DNA of 64,000 nucleotides, from the NCBI RefSeq assembly GCF_000518485.1, contig NZ_JADR01000006.1:62001-126000 (forward strand). Reading direction: 5' to 3'. Below the pieces are notes generated by a model. It had not been told where the DNA came from. It made no database searches and saw only the letters and a program-made list of their open reading frames with translations. Source of the stretch: Olleya marilimosa CAM030. Lineage in GTDB: Bacteria; Bacteroidota; Bacteroidia; Flavobacteriales; Flavobacteriaceae. The stretch's first letter is position 1, and each line of letters begins with the position of its first letter. This document shows, piece by piece, positions 18,111-26,870 of the stretch. Position numbers and translations under genes: made by a program.

Positions 18111-18144
18111 TTTGTTAGGATTTTATTAATTATCACTATTTTTG
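18111..18144 (+). promoter_or_regulatory. predicted promoter of the 174-residue Tudor-like gene
   Basis: TTTG at 18111-18114 and TATTTTTG at 18137-18144 are 22 bases apart, within the Bacteroidota range. The transcript would start some 14-18 bases before the ATG at 18165. Confidence 0.5.
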
Positions 18145-18164
18145 AAATTATAAAAATTACGATA

Positions 18165-18689
18165 ATGGAAATATTAGGAATAGGCTCTAGAATTAACCAT
18201 CCAGAACACGGAAAAGGAGTGGTAACTAACCTTGATAGTAAACACTATTGGGTTACTTTTATTGAAAATGGATTAGAAACCATTGCTTTAAATGATGATT
18301 TTGAAGTTATTGAAGCTGCAGAAAACGAGGTGGATACTATTAGCCTTTTTGATGTAGAAAGTAGCTTGGTTAGAATACTTAAAAAATATAGCGATGTCTC
18401 GGAAATTGTGCCAATTGGCGACAAGTGGAAGGGAGGCATCTTAGAGCTAAAACCAGCCGACAGTAACTTAAAAAGTAAAGCAATAAAAATTGAAGACTTT
18501 TTTCATAAAATTACTATGGTTAGAGACCGATTGAGAGTTATGGAACAAAAAGTTAACTCTAGTAATCTAGAACCATCTGAAAAAGTAGATTTACAACAAT
18601 ACATTACACGTATATATGGAAGCTTAACCACTTTTAATGTATTATTTAAATCCAAAGAACAGCAATTTGTTGGGCAAAAAAGTAAGTAG
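18165..18689 (+). CDS. hypothetical protein with UvrD-tail-like N-terminal domain
   Basis: A 174-residue protein starting at the ATG at 18165, which follows a good promoter. A frame 40 codons longer would overlap uvrA and carries no family signal. The N-terminus GIGSRINHPEHGKGVV closely resembles the Tudor-like tail of UvrD/PcrA helicases, seen also at the left edge of this window. The remainder is mixed, then helical (about 95-165), and is unrecognised. Position beside uvrA and the helicase-like tail suggest a repair or transcription-coupling role, but this is inference. Confidence 0.7.
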   Translation: MEILGIGSRINHPEHGKGVVTNLDSKHYWVTFIENGLETIALNDDFEVIEAAENEVDTISLFDVESSLVRILKKYSDVSEIVPIGDKWKGGILELKPADSNLKSKAIKIEDFFHKITMVRDRLRVMEQKVNSSNLEPSEKVDLQQYITRIYGSLTTFNVLFKSKEQQFVGQKSK

Positions 18690-18711
18690 TAAAACTTGCT
18701 TTTAATTTTAA

Positions 18712-18765
18712 TAAGCAGTATTTAAACATTTAGTTTAAAACTAACTAATGCTAAAATACTGCTTA
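18712..18765. terminator. interrupted inverted repeat, possible bidirectional terminator
   Basis: TAAGCAGTATTT (18712-18723) pairs with AAATACTGCTTA (18754-18765). Inside the loop TTAGTTT (18730-18736) pairs with AAACTAA (18738-18744). It lies in the gap between two convergent genes. The T runs are weak, so termination is plausible but not certain. Confidence 0.45.
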
Positions 18766-18767
18766 AT

Positions 18768-19481
18768 TTATTTTGTGCCTTTTACGTCACCCATATCAAA
18801 ACTAAAAAAGAATAATTGGTGGTTGGTTGGTAACTTTGCATTAGACTCGGTTGTTTTCCAGTCACTCCAAGAGGCTTCTAAACCTCCAATAGGTAAAATA
18901 TCTACCCACATTTTAAATTTTGTAGGCTTATAATTTTCATCTAAAATCCATAAATAAGAATCTCCAGGAGTAGTGCCTCCTTTAGAATATGTAACCAATA
19001 AAGCATCTTTGCCATTATGTTTTACAATGCTTCTAGACGTACCTTGGTCAAACACTTTATAAGGTGCAACTAACCAAAAGGAATCGTTGTTAAAGTAATT
19101 TGTTGCTGTTTGGATAAGCTCTTTTTTATCAGAGGAATTAATTTCCTCTTTATTTACATAAACTTTACTAATAGACGGATTATTAAGGTTTAATATAACC
19201 TTGTTTTTTTTCCAATAGACTTCGCAGTTGTTATTTTTTTTATCCCATTTGTAGTGGTGTTTACCCCTAAATGTCCATTCTAAATTATTAGTAGCCTTGT
19301 AAGCATCGGCATTTAAGGAAATAAGCATTTTATGAGCTAAAATATCTGCTTTTTTAGTTTGATTACCAATAGGTAAATCTTCGTTATATTTAAAGTAAAC
19401 AAACCCAAAAAACAGTAAACTAGGTAATGTAAAAAAGATGATTACTCCAGCTATTATTTTTAATGTTTTTTTTAATTTCAT
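18768..19481 (-). CDS. hypothetical membrane-anchored protein
   Basis: A 237-residue protein with a single hydrophobic N-terminal helix (about 8-30) and a soluble remainder of about 200 residues, rich in Trp, Tyr and Lys, probably beta-rich and periplasmic. Phrases such as NNLEWTFRGKHHYKWDKK and WILDENYKPTKFKMWVD suggest a lipoprotein-carrier-like or outer-membrane-associated sheet, but no family is recognised. It is the third gene of a probable acpH-like/ggt operon, 39 bases after ggt. Confidence 0.55.
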   Translation of the reverse strand: MKLKKTLKIIAGVIIFFTLPSLLFFGFVYFKYNEDLPIGNQTKKADILAHKMLISLNADAYKATNNLEWTFRGKHHYKWDKKNNNCEVYWKKNKVILNLNNPSISKVYVNKEEINSSDKKELIQTATNYFNNDSFWLVAPYKVFDQGTSRSIVKHNGKDALLVTYSKGGTTPGDSYLWILDENYKPTKFKMWVDILPIGGLEASWSDWKTTESNAKLPTNHQLFFFSFDMGDVKGTK

Positions 19482-19520
19482 TAAGTAAAAATTATATTGT
19501 TTTAAAATTTGGTTTAGTGT

Positions 19521-21200
19521 TTAAAATCCAATAGCAGTGTCATCACCACGTTTATCTGCACCACCTTCTAATTGACCATTGTCTAAAACTAAGATGCCAT
19601 CTACTTTACCAATCACATCAGCATTTTTCTCTGTAATAGTATAGCCTTTTTGCTGTAATTGATTAACTAGGTCTTTAGAGAAAGAGTTTGGTTCCATTCT
19701 AATTTGGTCAGGTAACCATTGATGATGAAATCTTGGTGCATTAACAGCTTCTTGCATGGTCATATCATATTCATGCACGTTTAATATAGTTTGCAATACT
19801 GATGTTATTATTGTGGATCCACCAGGAGTCCCTAAAGTCATATATAGTTTGTCGTTTTTTTCTACAATGGTAGGCGTCATGGAGCTAAGCATGCGTTTTT
19901 CTGGTAATATGCTATTAGCTTCTGCACCAATTAATCCATATACATTTGGTACACCTGGTTTGCTAGAAAAGTCGTCCATCTCGTTATTAAAGAAAAAGCC
20001 TAATTCTGAACTATATAACTTTGAGCCATAACCAGAATTTAAGGTGGTTGTTACTGCTATAGCATTACCAAATTGATCGACAATAGAATAGTGCGTGGTT
20101 TCATCACTTTCAATAATGTCAACTTTTCCATGAGAAATAGTACTTGAAGGTGTCGCTTTATCAAAGGAGAAGTTAGCCATTCTGTTTTTTAGGTACGCAT
20201 CACTTAACAATTGGTCATGAGGTATTGTAACAAAATCAGGATCACCTAAATAAAAACTACGGTCTGCGTAAGCACGTCGCTCGGCTTCGGTTATAACCTG
20301 AATACTTTTAAGGCTATTATGCCCAAATTCATCTAAATTAAAATCTTCAATTTGCTTTAATATTTGAGCTAAACAAATACCACCACTTGAAGGAGGTGAC
20401 ATGGATATAATGTTTAAATTATCATATTCAAATGTTATAGGTTTACGCCATATGGCTTGATAACTTGCTAAGTCGTCAACCGTTATTACGCCACCATTAG
20501 CTTGAATAAAGCTTGCTAATTTTTTAGCGGTTTGACCTTTATAAAATTCGTCACGACCATTTAGCATTATGGCTTCCAAGGTTTTTGCTAAGTTTGGTTG
20601 TTTAATTGTATCATTTGCAACCCATTTATTGGCAAACAATATCTGATTTTTGTTGACTTTTAAAAAATCTTCTCTTTTATCTTCTAAAACAGCTTGATCT
20701 TTTTTGGTGACTACAAATCCACGATTGGCAAGATCAATTACTGGCTGCATAATATCTTGGATTGGCAGTGATCCAAATTTTTCGTGTACTTCAAATAGTC
20801 CTGCAATAGTACCTGGTACACCAACTGCTAATCCACCCTTTGTGCTTAAGTCAGGTATAATATTGCCTAAACTGTCTAAATACATGTTTTTGGTTGCTAA
20901 TTTTGGTGCTTTTTCTCGGTAATCTAATGCGCCAATGCTACCATCCTCTAATCTGTAAATCATAAAACCACCACCACCAATATTGCCTGCATAAGGGTAG
21001 CAAACAGCTAATGCTAAATCTGTTGCTATCATGGCGTCAAAGACGTTTCCGCCTTGTTTTAAAATAGAAGTTCCTATTTTAGAAGCTTCTTCTCTAGCGG
21101 AAACAACCATGGCTTGTTTGGTTATCAAACCTTGCTTGGTGTTTTTGTTACAATTAAAAAAGGTAATACAAATTATAACTAGTAAGGTTAGTTTTTTCAT
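19521..21200 (-). CDS. ggt: gamma-glutamyltransferase
   Basis: A 559-residue GGT precursor. The predicted N-terminal nucleophile is Thr368 in ETTHYSIVDQ, where the chain self-cleaves into large and small subunits. Supporting motifs are GGGGFMIYR (about 75-83), PSSGG and ATTTLNSGYGS. It hydrolyses or transfers the gamma-glutamyl group of glutathione and related peptides. A lipoprotein signal (ITFFNC, Cys17) indicates membrane anchoring outside the cytoplasm. Its ATG overlaps the stop of the AcpH-like gene by four bases, so they are coupled. Confidence 0.92.
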   Translation of the reverse strand: MKKLTLLVIICITFFNCNKNTKQGLITKQAMVVSAREEASKIGTSILKQGGNVFDAMIATDLALAVCYPYAGNIGGGGFMIYRLEDGSIGALDYREKAPKLATKNMYLDSLGNIIPDLSTKGGLAVGVPGTIAGLFEVHEKFGSLPIQDIMQPVIDLANRGFVVTKKDQAVLEDKREDFLKVNKNQILFANKWVANDTIKQPNLAKTLEAIMLNGRDEFYKGQTAKKLASFIQANGGVITVDDLASYQAIWRKPITFEYDNLNIISMSPPSSGGICLAQILKQIEDFNLDEFGHNSLKSIQVITEAERRAYADRSFYLGDPDFVTIPHDQLLSDAYLKNRMANFSFDKATPSSTISHGKVDIIESDETTHYSIVDQFGNAIAVTTTLNSGYGSKLYSSELGFFFNNEMDDFSSKPGVPNVYGLIGAEANSILPEKRMLSSMTPTIVEKNDKLYMTLGTPGGSTIITSVLQTILNVHEYDMTMQEAVNAPRFHHQWLPDQIRMEPNSFSKDLVNQLQQKGYTITEKNADVIGKVDGILVLDNGQLEGGADKRGDDTAIGF

Positions 21201-21796
21201 TGTTTGTTGCTTTGTAATGTGTCTAATGTTTGTTTTGAAAAGGTGATTAACTCCTCAAAAAAGCTTGTGAATTCAGTTTCAAATTCACTGTAAAATTCTT
21301 CTAATTCGTTAACAGCTAAATTCATTTTAGAACGGTTTTTAGTACGTCTATTCATGCCTTCCAATACTTTTGTAATGCCTTCAATAGATGCATAACTTAA
21401 CAACCAATTGTCAGCCAAAAGATGAGGTATCATTTTTTGAATTCGGGAAGGTAAGATTTCAAAATTATCCTCTAGCGTATCATAAAAGTCATCCACATAC
21501 TTAGATAAAGGTACATCTGAGTATTTTGACCAGTTTTTTGCTAAATAGTGGTCGTATAAAATATCTACAATTACACCAGAATAATGGCCATAATTTTTAT
21601 GCAATCGTTTGGTGCTTTTTCTTACCGTTGGATGTGCATCGGTAAAGGTATCGATTTGTCTATGTAACAAAATACCAGTTTGGATGTCTTGTGGGTAGTC
21701 TTTGTATTTTTTTCCTCTAATACCATCTGCTATAAAGTTGCCAATGGTAATCATTTTATCGTTTCCGGAAAGATATATGTGTGCAAGAAAATTCAT
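21197..21796 (-). CDS. acyl carrier protein phosphodiesterase family (AcpH-like)
   Basis: A 199-residue HD-like helical protein of the AcpH family. It opens with MNFLAHIYLSG and has GNFIADGIRG, HRQIDTFTDAHP and VDILYDHYLA, whose His and Asp residues bind metal. Characterised AcpH removes 4'-phosphopantetheine from holo-ACP, but many homologues are untested. It is the first gene of the operon leading to ggt and diverges from the acyltransferase gene at 21837. Confidence 0.82.
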   Translation of the reverse strand: MNFLAHIYLSGNDKMITIGNFIADGIRGKKYKDYPQDIQTGILLHRQIDTFTDAHPTVRKSTKRLHKNYGHYSGVIVDILYDHYLAKNWSKYSDVPLSKYVDDFYDTLEDNFEILPSRIQKMIPHLLADNWLLSYASIEGITKVLEGMNRRTKNRSKMNLAVNELEEFYSEFETEFTSFFEELITFSKQTLDTLQSNKQ

Positions 21797-21836
21797 CTTA
21801 TAAATATATGTATTTTTACCCTGTAAATTTTATAAT

Positions 21837-22907
21837 TTGAAGCGATTACCCAATTTAGATGTTTTACGTTTTGTGCTAGCCACATTGGTTTTATTTTTTC
21901 ATTTACCACAATTATGTCGTAATCAGGGACTTCCATACTTTTTGGATGCTCCTGTATTTAATCGAGGTGTAGAAGCAGTATATATGTTTTTTGTCTTGAG
22001 TGGTTTTTTAATTATTAAAACCATTTATAGTGATAAACAGCGCGATGTTTTTTCTATACGTAAGTTTTATATACGTCGTATTTTACGGATAGTTCCGTTG
22101 TATTATTTGATTGTTCTTTTTGGGTTTGTGTTTTATTGGATTATTCTTCCAAAATTAGAAATTCCGATTACAAATAATTACCCTTTATGGGATGGTCTAT
22201 TATTGTCTGTGTTTTTTTTACCAAATGTATTTGCTAAGCTTTACATGCCTGGTGGTATTTTGGAAGTGTTGTGGTCTATTGGTATAGAAGAGCAGTTTTA
22301 TATTATAGTGGCTCCACTCTTATTTTTGGTAAATAAAAATAAGGTTTTACAATTTTTAATAGGACTAACTGGTTTGTATTTTTTAATGTTTCATTTAAGC
22401 TTTTTTAGTTTTCTTAAAAGTTTTAATATGGTCTTTTTCTTTTTGTTTTTTGGCGGAATTGTTGCAATTCTTGAAGAAAAAAATCAGCTTCAATTTTTAA
22501 AAAAGAATAAGATTTACCCATTAATTACAACGGTTTTAGTCCTGTTGTATTTTTTAACAGATACATTTCATACTACAGACACTTATATATTTAATCTTAT
22601 AACCATGGTGTTGTTTGGGTTGTTTATCCATACAATTGCCTATAATAATGTAGGTATTCAAATACAAAATAAATCACTTAATTACTTGGGGCAAATATCT
22701 TATGGATTATATATGTATCATGTAATCGCATTAAACGCTGTAGTTTTCTTATTTTTGAAACTACAAATAGCTACAATTTTGAATGATGGGTTAACTATAG
22801 TTTTAATTTATATGTTAACTTTTACATTTACTTTTATAATGGCACATCTGTCTTATAAATATTTTGAAACCTATTTTTTAAAACTTAAAAACAAATTTAG
22901 AGAATGA
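21837..22907 (+). CDS. acyltransferase family 3 (OafA/YrhL-like) membrane protein
   Basis: A 356-residue integral membrane protein with about ten hydrophobic helices. The family motifs are at the N-terminus: RLPNLDVLRFVLATLVLFFH, with RGVEAVYMFFVLSGFLI and RRILRIVPLYYL. These proteins O-acetylate or acylate extracellular polysaccharide or lipid headgroups. The start is TTG at 21837; the nearby ATG at 21808 is out of frame. Its stop overlaps the ATG of glmM by four bases, linking it to amino-sugar envelope synthesis in the same transcript. Confidence 0.87.
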   Translation: MKRLPNLDVLRFVLATLVLFFHLPQLCRNQGLPYFLDAPVFNRGVEAVYMFFVLSGFLIIKTIYSDKQRDVFSIRKFYIRRILRIVPLYYLIVLFGFVFYWIILPKLEIPITNNYPLWDGLLLSVFFLPNVFAKLYMPGGILEVLWSIGIEEQFYIIVAPLLFLVNKNKVLQFLIGLTGLYFLMFHLSFFSFLKSFNMVFFFLFFGGIVAILEEKNQLQFLKKNKIYPLITTVLVLLYFLTDTFHTTDTYIFNLITMVLFGLFIHTIAYNNVGIQIQNKSLNYLGQISYGLYMYHVIALNAVVFLFLKLQIATILNDGLTIVLIYMLTFTFTFIMAHLSYKYFETYFLKLKNKFRE

Positions 22908-24292
22908 CACTTATAAAATCTATATCAGGAATTAGAGGAACAATTGGAGGAACAGTTGGTGATAATTTAACACCAATAGATGCAGTAAAATTTGCATCAG
23001 CTTATGGTACTTGGTTAAAGCAACAACGTAGTAAATCTGACTACAAAGTAGTTGTTGGACGCGATGCACGTTTGTCTGGAGATATGATTCAAAACTTAGT
23101 AATGAACACTTTAGTAGGATTAGGAATACATGTTGTGGATTTAGGATTATCTACAACGCCAACTGTAGAGATTGCTGTACCAATGGAGCATGCAGATGGA
23201 GGTATTATATTAACAGCTAGCCATAATCCAAAGCAATGGAATGCTTTAAAACTTTTAAATGCCAAAGGTGAATTTTTGGATGGTGCCGAAGGACAGAAAA
23301 TTTTAGAGATTGCAGAGTCTGATAGTATGACCTTTGCAGAAGTTGATGATTTAGGAGAAATTACTAAAAACGATGCTTATATAGATATACATATTGATGA
23401 GGTTTTAGATCTAGAATATGTAAACCAAAAAGCAATACAAAACGCCAACTTTAAAGTAGTAGTTGATGGTGTAAATAGTACAGGAGGAATTGCAATACCT
23501 TTATTATTGGAACGTTTAGGTGTTGAAGCAGTTAAATTATATTGTGACCCAACAGGTCATTTTCCGCATAATCCAGAACCGTTAAAAGAACATTTAGGAG
23601 ATTTATCAAACGAAGTTAAAAAGCATAATGCCGATTTTGGTATTGTGGTAGATCCAGATGTTGACCGATTAGCGTTTATGGATGAAAATGGCGAAATGTT
23701 TGGAGAAGAATACACATTAGTAGCTTGTGCTGATTGGGTTTTAAGTCAAAACCCAGGAAATACAGTAAGTAACATGAGCTCCACTAGAGCCTTACGTGAT
23801 GTCACTGAAAAACATGGAGGAACATACCAAGCTTCTGCTGTAGGAGAAGTCAATGTTGTGACTTTAATGAAAAAAAATAATGCTGTTATAGGAGGTGAAG
23901 GTAATGGCGGAATTATATATCCAGAATCTCATTATGGTCGTGACGCACTAGTTGGTGTTGCTTTGTTTTTAAGCTTATTAGCAGAACGTAAATTAAGCGT
24001 CAGTGAGCTTAGAAAAACCTACACAAGCTATTTTATGAGCAAAAAGAAAATAGAATTAACACCAACTTTGGATGTTGATGCTATTTTAAAAGCAATGGAA
24101 GAAAAGTATAGCCATGAGGATTTAACAACTATTGATGGTGTTAAAATTGACTTTGCAGAAAGTTGGGCACATTTACGAAAAAGTAATACAGAGCCAATAA
24201 TTAGAATTTATACCGAAGCTAAAACCCAAACACAAGCAGATAGCCTAGCAGATAAAATCATTTCAGAAATCAAAACAATCGCTAATATTTAG
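22904..24292 (+). CDS. glmM: phosphoglucosamine mutase
   Basis: A 462-residue alpha-D-phosphohexomutase. The catalytic phosphoserine loop TASHNPKQWNALK places Ser106 as the phosphate carrier. The Mg site DPDVDRL and the sugar-binding GEGNGG loop are present, and the C-terminal SNTEPIIRIYTEA binds phosphate. GlmM converts glucosamine-6-phosphate to the 1-phosphate for UDP-GlcNAc, which feeds peptidoglycan and LPS. Phosphomannomutase activity cannot be excluded. It is translationally coupled to the acyltransferase gene. Confidence 0.88.
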   Translation: MTLIKSISGIRGTIGGTVGDNLTPIDAVKFASAYGTWLKQQRSKSDYKVVVGRDARLSGDMIQNLVMNTLVGLGIHVVDLGLSTTPTVEIAVPMEHADGGIILTASHNPKQWNALKLLNAKGEFLDGAEGQKILEIAESDSMTFAEVDDLGEITKNDAYIDIHIDEVLDLEYVNQKAIQNANFKVVVDGVNSTGGIAIPLLLERLGVEAVKLYCDPTGHFPHNPEPLKEHLGDLSNEVKKHNADFGIVVDPDVDRLAFMDENGEMFGEEYTLVACADWVLSQNPGNTVSNMSSTRALRDVTEKHGGTYQASAVGEVNVVTLMKKNNAVIGGEGNGGIIYPESHYGRDALVGVALFLSLLAERKLSVSELRKTYTSYFMSKKKIELTPTLDVDAILKAMEEKYSHEDLTTIDGVKIDFAESWAHLRKSNTEPIIRIYTEAKTQTQADSLADKIISEIKTIANI

Positions 24293-24318
24293 TAATTTTA
24301 CCTAATAATCAATTAGTT

Positions 24319-25818
24319 ATGTACGTTACAAAAGCCCAAAGAACCGAAAAATCAGAATTAGAAACTTATTTTTCTCAATTTAGACAACACATTGTAGGGA
24401 TAGATCAAGAGTTTGAATCGCCTTATGGTTTACAAAAAATGGTCTATACAGATTGGACAGCTTCTGGACGCTTATACAGACCAATTGAGGATAAATTATT
24501 AAACCAATTTGGACCTTTTGTAGCAAATACGCATACCGAAACAACTGTGTCTGGAACAGCAATGACAAATGCTTACCATAAAGCTAGGCAAATTATTAAA
24601 GGACACGTTAATACAAATGCAGACGATGTTTTAATTGTTGCAGGAAATGGAATGACTAGTGTAGTCAATAAATTTCAGCGTATTTTAGGATTAAAGGTTC
24701 CAGAAAACTTAAGAAAATTTACAACTATACCTGACGAGATACGTCCTGTTGTTTTTGTAACACATATGGAGCACCATTCTAACCATACATCTTGGTTGGA
24801 AACTATGGCTAAAGTTGAAGTTATTCCTGCAGGAGATGACGGATTGTTTAGTTTACAAAATCTTGAAATTTTACTAGAGCAGTATAAAGATTGTCCACTT
24901 AAAATAGCGTCTGTAATTGGAGGAAGTAATGTTACAGGTATTGAAACACCATATCATCAAATTGCAAAATTAATGCATAAAAATGGAGGTGTATGCTTTG
25001 TTGACTTTGCATGTTCTGCTCCTTATGTTAATATTAATATGCATCCAGAAGATGAAGACGAAGCTTTAGATGCTATTTTCTTTTCGCCACATAAATTTTT
25101 AGGAGGACCTGGTACTTCTGGTGTATTAGTTTTTAACAAAAAGCTATATAAAAATATGATTCCTGATTGTCCAGGTGGTGGTACAGTTAGCTGGACTAAT
25201 CCTTGGGGAGAACATAAGTACATAGATAATATAGAAGACAGAGAGGATGGTGGTACACCAGGTTTTTTGCAAACTATAAAAACAGCTTTAGCCATTAAGT
25301 TAAAGGAGCAAATGGGTGTAAAAAATATGTTGGAAAGAGAGCATGAATTGTTACACCAAGTGTTTGCTAATTTAGAGCACGTGGATAATATTAAAATTTT
25401 AGCAGGAGATCAAAAAAAACGCCTAGGAGTGGTTAGTTTTTATATAGAAAATCTACACTTTAACCTTGGGGTAAAATTATTGAATGATAAATTTGGAATC
25501 CAAACACGTGGTGGTTGTAGTTGTGCAGGTACTTATGGGCATTATTTACTACATGTAGACCAAGAGCAATCACATAGTTTGGTTAACGAGATATCTTTAG
25601 GAGATTTAATACGTAAACCAGGTTGGATACGTATGTCAATACATCCAACAACAACTTGTAATGAAATTGATTATGTCTGTGAAAGTTTAATTGCATTAGC
25701 AGAAAATCATGAAGAATGGGCTAAAGATTACGAGTATAACAAGGCAAATAACGAGTTTATCCATAAAACATTTGTGCCAAAAAACGACGTGAGAGTTAGT
25801 GATTGGTTTCAATTTTAA
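24319..25818 (+). CDS. class V aminotransferase / cysteine desulfurase-like protein
   Basis: A 499-residue PLP enzyme, longer than the usual 400 of SufS. Lys259 in FFSPHKFLGGPG should bind PLP, and Asp229 in VDFACSAPY the pyridine nitrogen. A Cys-rich loop RGGCSCAG (Cys400, Cys402) aligns with the cysteine loop of desulfurases. The conserved N-terminus (YTDWTASGRLYRPIE) is characteristic of a distinct branch annotated only as aminotransferase class V. No suf or isc genes are nearby, so participation in Fe-S assembly is unproven. It has its own terminator. Confidence 0.82.
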   Translation: MYVTKAQRTEKSELETYFSQFRQHIVGIDQEFESPYGLQKMVYTDWTASGRLYRPIEDKLLNQFGPFVANTHTETTVSGTAMTNAYHKARQIIKGHVNTNADDVLIVAGNGMTSVVNKFQRILGLKVPENLRKFTTIPDEIRPVVFVTHMEHHSNHTSWLETMAKVEVIPAGDDGLFSLQNLEILLEQYKDCPLKIASVIGGSNVTGIETPYHQIAKLMHKNGGVCFVDFACSAPYVNINMHPEDEDEALDAIFFSPHKFLGGPGTSGVLVFNKKLYKNMIPDCPGGGTVSWTNPWGEHKYIDNIEDREDGGTPGFLQTIKTALAIKLKEQMGVKNMLEREHELLHQVFANLEHVDNIKILAGDQKKRLGVVSFYIENLHFNLGVKLLNDKFGIQTRGGCSCAGTYGHYLLHVDQEQSHSLVNEISLGDLIRKPGWIRMSIHPTTTCNEIDYVCESLIALAENHEEWAKDYEYNKANNEFIHKTFVPKNDVRVSDWFQF

Positions 25819-25863
25819 CTAAGAGAGAAACGTTGTAATTAGGTTTATTCTACTGCATAAAAA

Positions 25864-25897
25864 AACACTCATAATTATATAATTATGAGTGTTTTTT
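25864..25897. terminator. bidirectional intrinsic terminator
   Basis: A perfect palindrome joins AACACTCATAATTAT (25864-25878) to its complement (25879-25893), with T tracts on both outer sides. It sits between convergent genes. Confidence 0.85.
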
Positions 25898-25916
25898 TAT
25901 AACTAATTGTTATTAA

Positions 25917-26807
25917 TTATTTAAAATCTTCTGGAGATTTGTCACGATGTTTCCAACGTTTGTGTGTCCATAAATAATATTGAGGTGCTTCGTGTATTTG
26001 TTTTTCAACCAATTTAAAAAAAGCATCAGTAATCTCGTAATCTTTAAAGTCGTTAGGGTTTTTTGCTAACGTAGTAAAAGTGGTTTCGTAATACCCTCTT
26101 TTAATTCGTTTAACAGCAAAATAAACAACAGCCATATCTAATTGTTTAGCTAATAATTCGGCTCCAGTATGAGCAGGTACATTAATTCCCATAAAATCTA
26201 ACCAATGGTGAGCTTTCCAAGGTTTAGGGCTTTGGTCAGACACAAAACCATTAATGGTTAATTCGCCTTTGTTTTTTGCACGTAATAAGGTGCTAAAAGT
26301 TTCTTTAGTGGTAATTAAATGAGAATTGTATTTGGCTCTAATACGTTTAACAAGCTTATCAAAATACTTGTTTTCTAACTTTTTATACACTGCGTAACCT
26401 TTATGGTTAACATGGTTTTGTAAAATAAAAATCCACTCCCAACTTCCGTAGTGAGCACACATTAATACTATACTTTTATTAGATTTACCATATTGATTAA
26501 CTTCTTCTATATTAGGGAAAGTCATTCGTTTCATCATTTGTTTTTCAGTGATTGTTAAAGACTTAATAGCCTCAACAACCATATCACATAGATGATGGTA
26601 AAATTGTTTTCTAATTACCTTAATTTCTGCTTCAGATTTATTTGGAAAAACAAGGTTTAAATTTTCTTTTACCGTTTTCTTTCTATATCCAATGATATAA
26701 TAGATTAAAACATATAAACCATCAGAAAACGCGTATAAAAGCCTAAAAGGAAGTATAGAAATCAACCATAAAAAAGGATAAATTAAAATATAAGCTAATA
26801 ATTGCAT
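25917..26807 (-). CDS. LpxL/HtrB-type lipid A acyltransferase
   Basis: A 296-residue membrane-associated acyltransferase with an N-terminal hydrophobic helix (about 2-22). The catalytic HxxxxE motif is His119-Glu124 in CAHYGSWEW. The later segments FVSDQSPKP and HTGAELLAKQ match the family's substrate region. It would add a secondary acyl chain to lipid A precursors at the inner membrane; some flavobacterial homologues may act on other lysolipids. It diverges from the rhomboid gene, with back-to-back promoter boxes between them. Confidence 0.87.
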   Translation of the reverse strand: MQLLAYILIYPFLWLISILPFRLLYAFSDGLYVLIYYIIGYRKKTVKENLNLVFPNKSEAEIKVIRKQFYHHLCDMVVEAIKSLTITEKQMMKRMTFPNIEEVNQYGKSNKSIVLMCAHYGSWEWIFILQNHVNHKGYAVYKKLENKYFDKLVKRIRAKYNSHLITTKETFSTLLRAKNKGELTINGFVSDQSPKPWKAHHWLDFMGINVPAHTGAELLAKQLDMAVVYFAVKRIKRGYYETTFTTLAKNPNDFKDYEITDAFFKLVEKQIHEAPQYYLWTHKRWKHRDKSPEDFK

Positions 26808-26820
26808 GAATACTTATTAA

Positions 26821-26850
26821 TTTTGCGAGAGCAAATATATGCTATATTTG
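26821..26850 (+). promoter_or_regulatory. predicted promoter of the rhomboid gene
   Basis: TTTTG (26821-26825) and TATATTTG (26843-26850) are 17 bases apart and match the -33/-7 pattern. The transcript would start about 15-18 bases before the ATG at 26871. Confidence 0.5.
26832..26839 (-). promoter_or_regulatory. predicted -7 box of the acyltransferase gene
   Basis: Minus-strand TATATTTG matches TAnnTTTG 25 bases before the ATG at 26807. It sits three bases from the opposite box at 26843-26850. No clear -33 was seen on this strand. Confidence 0.45.
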
Positions 26851-26870
26851 ACTTAAAGTTAAACTAGATA

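Noticed and set aside
18036-18164. Upstream extensions of uvrA and of the Tudor-like gene
   Set aside because: Both longer frames run into the divergent promoter region, and the family-matching N-termini begin later.
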